A DNA stretch of 22,679 bases, taken from contig JAJYNP010000116.1 of the NCBI GenBank assembly GCA_021786265.1, forward strand, positions 1-22,679, written 5' to 3'. This document shows, piece by piece, positions 8,002 to 14,200 of this stretch. Under the pieces are notes generated by a model. That model searched no databases. It had not been told where the DNA came from and saw only the letters and a program-made list of their open reading frames with translations. Made by a program: the position numbers and the translations under genes. This stretch comes from Chloroflexota bacterium. GTDB taxonomy: Bacteria; Chloroflexota; Limnocylindria; Limnocylindrales; CSP1-4. Each line of letters starts with the position of its first letter. The stretch's first letter is position 1.

Positions 8002-8334
8002 CTAGAAGGTCATGATCTCGTAGCCGTCGAGTATCCGGCGCTCGATCTCCTGGCCCGCCGGGACCATCTCGGTGCCGGCCGCCTCGAGCCGCTGGGCCAC
8101 GCCCAGTTGCTCGGCAACCGCTCGGCATGCCAGCGGGGCGGCCTTGCGCCGGACCGTCTCCAGCGGTTCGGCCAGGTCCGCCGGCGGGTCGGCCAGCAGC
8201 CGCTCGCTGGGGCCAAAGAACAGGACCCGGACGTCGGCCAGGGCGCCACGTTCAACCATGCGCGATGCCATCCGCACACCCACCGACGCCTTCACGTCGT
8301 CGGAGACGATCACCACGAGCAGCTTGTCTGTCAT
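8002..8334 (-). CDS. DsrE/DsrF-like small sulfur-relay-type protein
   Basis: This 110-aa cytosolic protein starts KLLVVIVSDDVKASVGVRMASRMVERG, continues with a second strand in ADVRVLFFGPSERLL, and ends in a helix-strand pattern. That arrangement matches the DsrE/DsrF/YchN fold, whose members include sulfur-relay (persulfide-carrying) proteins. One cysteine is present (in APLACRAVAEQLG), around the position where many DsrE proteins carry the acceptor cysteine, though the local motif is not the canonical one. ATG 8334 follows GGAG at nine bases. The gene lies 18 bases after groES and directly before the CPLC membrane-protein unit. DsrE assignment is by fold pattern and context; sulfur transfer is inferred. 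Confidence 0.65.
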   Translation of the reverse strand: MTDKLLVVIVSDDVKASVGVRMASRMVERGALADVRVLFFGPSERLLADPPADLAEPLETVRRKAAPLACRAVAEQLGVAQRLEAAGTEMVPAGQEIERRILDGYEIMTF

Positions 8335-8352
8335 CGGGACGCGCTCCGGCTA

Positions 8353-8652
8353 TCAGGCGGCGGCGACGGCGGCCGGCGACTCGCGCAGGATCGCGAGCAG
8401 GTCGGTCGAGTCGATGATGAGGTGGTCCTCCCCTTCCAGGCGGATCTCGGTCCCGGTGTACTTGGGGAAGAGCACGCGGTCTCCCACGCTGACCTTGATC
8501 GTCTCCGTGTCGTCACCGACCGCGACGATCTCGCCGCGCTGTGGCTTTTCCTTGGCGGTGTCGGGGAGCAGGATCCCGGACTTCGTCACGCTCTCCTCGG
8601 CGAGGACGCGGACGAGGACGCGGCTGCCGAGCGGCTGGACCTGGGTGGACAT
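8353..8652 (-). CDS. groS: Co-chaperonin GroES (Hsp10)
   Basis: GroES caps the GroEL chaperonin cavity. The 99-aa product begins VQPLGSRVLVRVLAEESVTKSGILLPDTAKEKPQRGEIVAVG. It contains the mobile loop (about residues 18-34) that contacts GroEL, followed by VSVGDRVLFPKYTGTEIRL and DHLIIDSTDLLAIL. ATG 8652 has a strong AGAAGGAG ribosome site at nine bases. Unlike the usual groES-groEL operon, no groEL follows. The gene sits between glutaredoxin and DsrE-like genes in an ArsR-headed cluster, after an 89-base gap. I found no CIRCE element (TTAGCACTC inverted repeat) in that gap. It may be a second, stress-specific copy or the only groES of the genome. Confidence 0.93.
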   Translation of the reverse strand: MSTQVQPLGSRVLVRVLAEESVTKSGILLPDTAKEKPQRGEIVAVGDDTETIKVSVGDRVLFPKYTGTEIRLEGEDHLIIDSTDLLAILRESPAAVAAA

Positions 8653-8741
8653 GGCAGGTGACTCCTTCTGCTGTGCGAACAGATGGCTGGCGACGATGTG
8701 CGATCGGACTCGCGACGGCGATGCCGCCGGGAGATCCGGGT

Positions 8742-9032
8742 TCAGTTGACGGGCGAGCCGGTGACGGGCGAGCCGGCGCGGAGGCCGAGCAGCGCGTCGA
8801 TGCGACCCTGGTCGAAGCCGACGATGGGGCGGCCGTCGATCTCGATGACCGGGACCCCCATCTGGCCGGTGCGCCGGACCAGGTCACGCGCAGCCGAGGC
8901 ATCGCGGCTGATGTCGATCTCCCGAAACGGCACGCCCCGGGTGCGCAGGTAGCTCTTGGCGCGGCTGCACCACGGGCACGTCGGCGTGGTGAAGACCAGC
9001 ACCCGATGGGGGCGCGCTGTTGTTCCGGTCAT
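8742..9032 (-). CDS. Glutaredoxin-like thiol-disulfide oxidoreductase (CPWC)
   Basis: This 96-aa cytosolic redox protein has a thioredoxin fold. After a short leader, VLVFTTPTCPWCSRAKSYL gives the first strand and the active-site CPWC (C19, C22). GVPFREIDISRD is the second strand. The cis-proline lies in MGVPVIEIDG (P61), and the GSH-side GFDQGRIDALLGL helix follows. These are features of monothiol/dithiol glutaredoxins and NrdH-like redoxins; the W in CPWC does not separate the two. The ATG overlaps the DUF302 stop as ATGA, so the two are co-translated. The C-terminus has a short direct repeat (GSPVTGSPVN). It probably reduces disulfides or mixed thiols for the same operon. Confidence 0.88.
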   Translation of the reverse strand: MTGTTARPHRVLVFTTPTCPWCSRAKSYLRTRGVPFREIDISRDASAARDLVRRTGQMGVPVIEIDGRPIVGFDQGRIDALLGLRAGSPVTGSPVN

Positions 9033-9436
9033 GCCTCGACCTCCAGGTTGGCGATCATGCGCTGCAGTCGCTCGCGCGCATCGGCGGCGACGGCGGCGAC
9101 GGCCGCGTTGTCCACGATCCCCAGCGCGGCGTCCGGGTCGAGGGCCTCGACGATGGTCTCGCCGACTGCCTCGCGCAGCACCACGTTGCACGGCAGGAGC
9201 GCCCCGATCGACGGGTCGGCCTCGAGTGCCCGGTGCGCCAGCGGTGGATTGCAGGCCCCGAGGATGAGATACGGGGCCTGCTCGATGCCGAGCTTCGCCC
9301 GCATCGTGGCAGCCACGTCGATCTCGGTCAGCACCCCGAATCCCTCGGCCTTCAGGGCCGCTTCGACGCGCAGCCGGGCGTCGGCGATGGGCATCCGGAG
9401 GCGCGTGCCGAACGTGTAGCGCGTGCCTGTGGTCAT
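9029..9436 (-). CDS. DUF302 family protein
   Basis: This is a 135-aa cytosolic protein of the DUF302 family, whose biochemical role is not established. Diagnostic segments are ADARLRVEAALKAEGFGVLTEIDV near the N-terminus and YLILGACNPPLAHRAL followed by IGALLPCNVVLRE. The two conserved cysteines are C62 and C83, and the protein ends in a helical tail. ATG 9436 is preferred because GGAG lies nine bases upstream; an in-frame TTG at 9445 would overlap the ArsR stop. It sits five bases after arsR and overlaps the glutaredoxin start, so all three are one translation block. DUF302 genes commonly accompany sulfur- or metal-related redox genes, which fits this operon. Confidence 0.88.
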   Translation of the reverse strand: MTTGTRYTFGTRLRMPIADARLRVEAALKAEGFGVLTEIDVAATMRAKLGIEQAPYLILGACNPPLAHRALEADPSIGALLPCNVVLREAVGETIVEALDPDAALGIVDNAAVAAVAADARERLQRMIANLEVEA

Positions 9437-9441
9437 GAGTC

Positions 9442-9810
9442 TCAACTCCGTGCGCTGGTTGCCAGTGATGCCGCCCGGCCGGGTCCGGGAACGGGCTCGC
9501 CGTGGGTGTCCCGGAGCGCGCGGCGGCCGACCAGGCGGTCGATGATCCGGCAGGCGTCCACGATCTCGGGATCGCTCAGCCGGTACAGGACGGTAGTCCC
9601 CTCGCGGCGGGTCTCGACGATCCCCGCGTGGCGCATGACGCCCAGGTGCTGACTCGCGTTGGCGAGCGTGACCCCGAGGACCGCTGCCAGCTCACCCACC
9701 GATCGCTCGCCATCGGCGAGCGCGTCGATCAGCGTCAGGCGCTTCGGGTCCGTCAGGACCTTGCAGACCTCCGCGTGGAGCCGGTACCGCTCCGCGTCCC
9801 GTTCGTCCAT
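9442..9810 (-). CDS. ArsR/SmtB-family winged-helix repressor with two candidate sensor cysteines
   Basis: This 122-aa dimeric DNA-binding repressor opens with AEVCKVLTDPKRLTLIDALADGERSVGELAAVLG. The recognition helix is in VTLANASQHLGVMRHAGIVETRREG and the wing in TTVLYRLSDPEIVDAC. Cysteines C16 (first helix) and C87 (last, dimer helix) are the only obvious sensor residues. A cysteine pair far apart in sequence resembles thiol/persulfide sensors (SqrR/BigR/YgaV type) more than metal sensors with an ELCVCDL motif, which is absent. That comparison is inference. The ATG at 9810 follows GGAGG closely (three bases). Upstream in-frame codons to 9870 are Arg/Pro-rich and would lie at or before the predicted transcription start. 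It heads and probably autoregulates the operon running down to 7326. Confidence 0.85.
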   Translation of the reverse strand: MDERDAERYRLHAEVCKVLTDPKRLTLIDALADGERSVGELAAVLGVTLANASQHLGVMRHAGIVETRREGTTVLYRLSDPEIVDACRIIDRLVGRRALRDTHGEPVPGPGRAASLATSARS

Positions 9811-9872
9811 CGACCTCCGTCCGGCCTGTGTCCCGCGGCGCCGCCGGGTCGGCGGTGCGCGAGCTGCCACGT

Positions 9873-9901
9873 ATCCTATCGAATATTGCGTGATTGCGCA
9901 A
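9873..9901 (-). promoter_or_regulatory. arsR operon promoter with overlapping inverted-repeat operator
   Basis: On the minus strand, TTGCGC (9901-9896) and TAGGAT (9878-9873) are separated by exactly 17 bases, a textbook sigma-70 spacing. The -35 side is embedded in an inverted repeat, TTGCG-N6-CGCAA (9886-9901). The spacer also holds an A/T-rich AATATTCGATA stretch that is rare in this GC-rich sequence. An ArsR-family dimer bound here would block RNA polymerase, so this is the likely autoregulatory operator. Confidence 0.65.
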
Positions 9902-9912
9902 GTAGATGAGGA

Positions 9913-9932
9913 CCGTCCCGGCGCCGGGACGG
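9913..9932. repeat. Perfect 20-base palindrome upstream of arsR
   Basis: CCGTCCCGGCGCCGGGACGG is its own reverse complement with no central spacer. It starts 12 bases beyond the -35 side of the arsR promoter. It could be a second dimer-binding site or the tip of an RNA hairpin for transcripts crossing the gap. Confidence 0.6.
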
Positions 9933-10028
9933 GACGCGTCCAGACGCCGGGTTGGCATCCTCCGCACCCCCGCGGGCATGACGCGGATTCAGGACGTCTT
10001 CAGGTTTGCGGCGCACCGTGTGGGGCAC

Positions 10029-10154
10029 CGTCGGGGCGCGGGTGCGCAGGAACCCCTGCCCCGACGCGCGACTCGCCACCGGAGAGTGGCGAGCAGAACC
10101 GAACAGATCCCCGCGACGCCCCGCGGCCGCTCGCCCCCGCATCGGTCGCGGGGC
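10029..10154. other. Cluster of three strong hairpins (possible structured RNA)
   Basis: Three perfect stems follow one another. The first is 9 bp (10029-10037 with 10058-10066) around a 20-base loop. The second is 8 bp (10072-10079 with 10086-10093) around 6 bases. The third is 8 bp (10118-10125 with 10147-10154), extendable past a small bulge. No known riboswitch or RNA motif was recognised, and strand is unknown. High GC raises the background of such stems. Confidence 0.35.
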
Positions 10155-10222
10155 TTCGTCTGTCAGGCGGACGTCCGCAGAACGGCGCATGCGAGCCGCC
10201 CACGGGTCCCACGGGCGTCCCG

Positions 10223-10228
10223 TACGGT
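10223..10228 (+). promoter_or_regulatory. -10-like hexamer TACGGT upstream of the 171-aa protein gene
   Basis: TACGGT is followed by seven bases and then an ATG (10236), the same spacing as at mgtA. If transcription starts near 10236, the main gene at 10289 has a leader of about 53 bases with a proper ribosome site. The ATG at 10236 itself would open a 37-codon ORF overlapping the main gene out of frame. Confidence 0.4.
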
Positions 10229-10288
10229 TGGGGGGATGGACGGGGCGCGCCGGCCGTCGACACTGCACGTCGACAGCAGGAGGGACCG

Positions 10289-10804
10289 ATGCAGATCCGA
10301 TTCGCCGGCTACGCGGGGGACTGCCGGGTCTCGGCCACACTCGAACTGACGATGAACCGTCTCACCGACGCGCTGAACGCGGCGGATACGATCCTGCTCC
10401 GCGACGCCGTGCTCGAGAGCCTCGACGACGGGCGCCGGGTCGCGAGGGACCGCGTCGAGCTGGCGCGGAACGAGCTGTACGCGGTGGAGGCCACCGGTCC
10501 GTCCGGCAGCCGGCAGCGTCGCGTCCGCACGGTTCGTCACCGGATGCACGTCCAGCTCGGGCCGTACGGCGTGCTAGGCGAGCTCCACGCGCGCCCGGGG
10601 ATCGCGCCGCTCCGCAGTCTCGTCCGCCGCGGCCCGATGGTGCCGCTGACCAACGCGACGATCGCCTACATGAGCGGCGGACAGCTCCAGATGCACGACG
10701 CCGGCACGTTGCTGGTCAACAGCGCACTGGCCGACTGGATCGTGGCACCCGAGCGAGAGGCGATCTACTTCCCGGGAGTTCGGACGATCCCCATCACCGC
10801 GTGA
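10289..10804 (+). CDS. Uncharacterised 171-aa protein
   Basis: I do not recognise this family. ATG 10289 has GGAGG five bases upstream, and codon third positions are strongly G/C, so coding is convincing. The product has no signal peptide or membrane segment. It reads as beta-rich: MQIRFAGYAGDCRVSATLEL at the start; DTILLRDAVLESLDDGRRV and DRVELARNELYAVEATGPSG in the middle; MHVQLGPYGVLGELHARPG; then PMVPLTNATIAYMSGGQ and AGTLLVNSALADWIV. The pairing of an effect-on-ligand-like strand set with a MVPLTNATI segment suggests a compact single-domain cytosolic protein, perhaps regulatory. It stands alone, divergent from the arsR operon and convergent with dnaE. Confidence 0.7.
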   Translation: MQIRFAGYAGDCRVSATLELTMNRLTDALNAADTILLRDAVLESLDDGRRVARDRVELARNELYAVEATGPSGSRQRRVRTVRHRMHVQLGPYGVLGELHARPGIAPLRSLVRRGPMVPLTNATIAYMSGGQLQMHDAGTLLVNSALADWIVAPEREAIYFPGVRTIPITA

Positions 10805-10849
10805 TGGCCAGCAGCGGGCCTGCGCGTGGCCCGGCCCGGCGCGTGGCCT

Positions 10850-10955
10850 GGCCCGGCCCGGGGCGTAGCCCGGCGCCCGTGGGATGGCGCGTGGCCCGGC
10901 GCCCGTGGGATGGCGCGTGGCCCGGCCCGGGGCGTAGCCCGGCGCCCGTGGGATG
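10850..10955. repeat. Duplicated 37-bp GC-rich repeat with a truncated middle copy
   Basis: Positions 10850-10886 and 10919-10955 are identical over 37 bases and start 69 bases apart. Each begins GGCCCGGCCCGGGGCGTAGC and ends CCCGTGGGATG. A shorter copy of the ending half lies between them at 10891-10912, and related GCGTGGCCxGG segments precede the block. Confidence 0.85.
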
Positions 10956-10963
10956 CACGAAAC

Positions 10964-11133
10964 CGACGAGGTGAGCCGGCGCAGACCGACGGTCGGGTCG
11001 ACGTGGTGCACGGGACGCACGGCATCGACGACGAGGCGGCCTTCCCGGTCGGACTCGTGCAGCCGGTGCACGGATACGACGGCCGACGAGCGGAGGCGGG
11101 CGCATTCGGTCGGTTTCATGCACCCGGTGCAAA
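10964..11133. repeat. Three imperfect ~50-bp repeats with TGCACC cores
   Basis: Units start with CGACGAG at 10964, 11029 and 11084. They end with GGTGCACGG, GGTGCACGG and GGTGCAAA at 11013, 11073 and 11133. Shared middle elements are a GGCGC/GGCGG stretch and CGGTCGG. In units two and three a CGTGCA/CATGCA precedes the end, making small hairpins such as GTGCA-N5-TGCAC. A reverse-oriented match to GCACGAAACCGAC (10955-10967) occurs at the far end as GTCGGTTTCATGC (11109-11121), so the block is bounded by an imperfect inverted repeat. Confidence 0.6.
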
Positions 11134-11153
11134 CCCGGCTGAACGCCGGGGAC

Positions 11154-11254
11154 GGTCGAGCGGCAGCGGCCAGGTCGAGCCGAGGGCGGCCACGGTCGAG
11201 CCGAGGGCGGCCACGGTCGAGCGGCAGCGGCCAGGTCAAGCCGACGGCGGTCAT
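11154..11254. repeat. Tandem ~20-bp array in an A-B-B-A pattern
   Basis: Five units each begin GGTCGAGC or GGTCAAGC: 11154-11172 (A, 19 bp), 11173-11193 (B, 21 bp), 11194-11214 (B), 11215-11233 (A) and a diverged fifth at 11234-11254. A copies are identical to each other, as are B copies. The array ends about 18 bases from the dnaE stop codon. Confidence 0.85.
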
Positions 11255-11271
11255 CCGTGACGGCGCGCGCC

Positions 11272-14200
11272 TCAGCCTGGAAACAGCTCCGGCGTCACCG
11301 CCCCGGCGAACCGCCGGTCGAGTTCGGCCAGCAGCTCGGTGTCGTAGGCGACCCTGGTCCGCAGCTCCATGGGTTGCGTGCGGCCGTCGCCGAGCGGCAC
11401 GTCCAGGATGACCGGCGTCTGGCCCGGGCGAGCACGAAGGATCTCGCGAACCCCGGCGAACGCCTCCGCGAGCCGCTCGCCGGAGAGCGACCCGAAGCGC
11501 AGGTGGAGCGCCTCCCCGGACAGCGCCTCGACCGGTCGGGTCGGGGCGGCGGCCTGCCGTGCGATCGCGCGCTCTGCCTCGGCCGGGAGCAGGGGCTCGT
11601 CGTCGGAGAACGACGGTGGCTCCGGGAGTTCGGCCGCGGTCGGCGGACCGGCGCGGCGCTCCACGCCGCGGGCCGTGGGGGCCCTCCCCGTGCCCGCCGG
11701 CACTTCGATCCAGCGCTCGCCCAGCAGGCCGCCACCCCGCAGGGGCGACACGAGGGGGATGGCACGGCGCACCGTGCCTCCGTGCCCGTTCGCGCCCGGC
11801 TGCCCGGACGCGCGTCCGTTCGTGGCCGCGCCCGATGCGGCCGGATCGTACCCGGAGCGCCCGGCCGCGCCCGATGCGGCCGGATCGTACCCGGAGCGCC
11901 CGGCCGCGCCCGCGTGTCCGCCCCCGTTCCCGTTGCCGCCGGCACGCAGGCCGTTCCATGCGCCCCCGGCGGCGGCTCCGGCCGGCCCCGACACGCCGGC
12001 ACCGGTCCCACCCGCGGGAGCGCCCCACCGCCCCGTGTCGCGGCCCCCGCGCCGCCCCCGGTCGAGCGACTGCACCTGGCGGGCGAACGCCTCCTCGCCC
12101 TGCGCGACGGCATCCTCCCAGGTCCAGGCCGAATCCGCCAGGATCACCGACCCGTCGCCCTTGTGGTCGACCCGGCCGGCAACCAGCAGGATGGCGTCCT
12201 CCTGCCAGGTCGACGCCGTGGCCTCGAAGGTCTTCGGGAACACGATCGCCTCGACCGTCCCCTGCAGGTCCTCCAGCGTGGCCACCCCCATGGTGGCCTT
12301 CGACTTGGTGATCACCCGGCGGACGCCCGTGACCACGCCACCCACCACGACGCGCTGCTGGTCCATCTCCTCGCCGAGGTCGCCACTGTAGGCCGTGACG
12401 TACCGGTCCAGCTGCTGAGCCAGTGCCGCCAGCGGGTGGTCGGAGAGATAGAGCCCGATGAGCTCCTTCTCCCAGCGAAGTCGCTCGCGCGGTGGTGCCT
12501 CGGTCGCGGGTGGAAGTGGACGCTCGAGCGCCTCGGGCTCCGCCTCGCCGCCGAACAGCGCGGTCTGTCCGCTCGAGCGGTCGCGCTGCTCGGCCTGGGC
12601 GGCCGCCATGGCGTCGTCCAGGGTGACCAGCAGCTGGGCGGGGTGCCCGAAACGCCCGAGCGCCCCGACCTTGATCAGTGACTCGAGCACGCGCTTGTTG
12701 ACCAGCCGCAGGTCGATCCGCCGGCACAGGTCAGTCAGCGACCGGAAGTCCCCGTCCGCCTCGCGCGCGGCGATGATCGACTCGATGGCACCCTGGCCGA
12801 CGTTCTTGACCGCGAGCAGCCCGAAGCGGATCGCCTCTCCCTCCACCGTGAAGTCGAGGTGGCTCCGGTGCACGTCGGGCGGTCGTACCTCGATCCCCAG
12901 GCGCCGGCACTCGGCGATCGCTGCCGCGACCTTCTCGGTGTTGTCGCGGAACGCCGTGAGGACACTGGCCATGTACTCGACGGTGTAGTTCGCCTTCAGG
13001 TACGCCGTCTGGTACGCGACCAGGCCGTACGTGGTGGCGTGCGCCTTGTTGAAGCCGTACCGGGCGAACGGCTGGAAGGCGGCGAAGACCGCGTCGATCA
13101 CCTCCGGCTTTACGCCCCGCTCCGCGGCCTGCGGGACGAACTTCGCCATCATCTGCTGCAGGACCTTGTCCTTCTTCTTGCGGATGGCATAGCCGAGGGT
13201 GTCCGCCTCGGGGCCGCTGAACCCGGCGAGCGCCCGGGCGGCGGCCATGATGTCCTCCTGGTAGACGAAGATCCCGTACGTCTTCGAGAGGTACGGCTCC
13301 AGGAGCGGGTGCAGGTAGGTGATCTTCTCCTCGCCGTGCTTGCGGCGGATGTAGGCCGGGATGTTGTCCATCGGGCCCGGGCGGTAGAGCGCGACCATCG
13401 CCGCCAGGTCGTACACCGAGGTCGGGCGCAGTTCGCGGATGTAGCGGCGCATGCCCGCCGACTCGAGCTGGAACACGCCCGTCGTCTCGCCGGACGCGAG
13501 CAGGTCGAACGTGCGGGGGTCGTCGAGCGGGATGTGCTCGAGGTCGATCTCGACGCCCCGGTGCCGGCGGATCAGGTCGACCGCGTGTCGCAGGATGGTG
13601 AGGTTCGAGAGCCCCAGGAAGTCGAACTTCAGCAGCCCGAGCGCGTCGACGCCGTGCATCTCGTACTGCGTCATGAGCGCCTCGGAGTTGGTCGCTTTCT
13701 GCAGCGGCATGATCTCCGTGAGTGGCTCCCGGCTGATCACCACGCCGGCCGCGTGGGTGGAGGCGTTGCGGGCCACCCCCTCGACCTGCTGTGCGAGCTC
13801 GACCAGGCGATGGACCTGCGGATCGCTCTCGTACATCGAGCGCAGCTCGGGGGCCTGCCCGATGGCCTCCTCGAGCTTGATGCCGAGCTGGTTGGGCACC
13901 GCCTTGGCGATGCGGTCGACGTCGCCGTACGGCATGCCGAGCACGCGACCCACGTCCCGCAACGCGGCGCGCGCCAGCATGGTGCCGAACGTGATGATCT
14001 GGGCCACGCGGTCCGAGCCGTACTTGTGCGTGACGTAGTTGATGACCTCGTCCCGGCGGGCGTCCTCGAAGTCCATGTCGATGTCGGGCATCGTCACGCG
14101 GTCGGGGTTCAGGAAGCGCTCGAACGGCAGCTCGTAGTGGATCGGGTCGACCGGCGTGATGCCGAGCGTGTGCGTCACGATCGAGCCGGGCGCGCTGCCC

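Larger units (their letters stand above)
9811..10288. other. Divergent intergenic region between arsR and the 171-aa protein gene
   Basis: These 478 bases hold the arsR promoter and operator near 9873-9901, a 20-base perfect palindrome at 9913-9932, three strong hairpins between 10029 and 10154, and a -10-like hexamer for the plus-strand gene at 10223-10228. I see no credible protein gene inside it; the open frames that cross it are Arg/Pro-rich shadows. Confidence 0.6.
10805..11271. other. Repeat-packed convergent intergenic region
   Basis: There is no credible gene in these 467 bases between the convergent 171-aa protein gene and dnaE. Almost all of it is repetitive: a GC-rich duplicated block (10850-10955), three imperfect units with TGCACC cores (10964-11133), and a roughly 20-bp tandem array (11154-11254). 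Both gene ends therefore lack an ordinary T-tailed terminator. Confidence 0.7.

Noticed and set aside
8653..8741. CIRCE operator before groES
   Set aside because: No TTAGCACTC/GAGTGCTAA inverted repeat is present in the gap.
10236..10349. 37-codon ORF from the ATG after TACGGT
   Set aside because: It overlaps the well-supported 171-aa gene out of frame and is Arg/Ser-rich; kept only as a marker for the transcription start.
10574..12727. 717-codon minus-strand open frame crossing the repeat region and the end of dnaE
   Set aside because: It runs out of frame with dnaE and through the intergenic repeats; Arg/Gly-rich with no domain.
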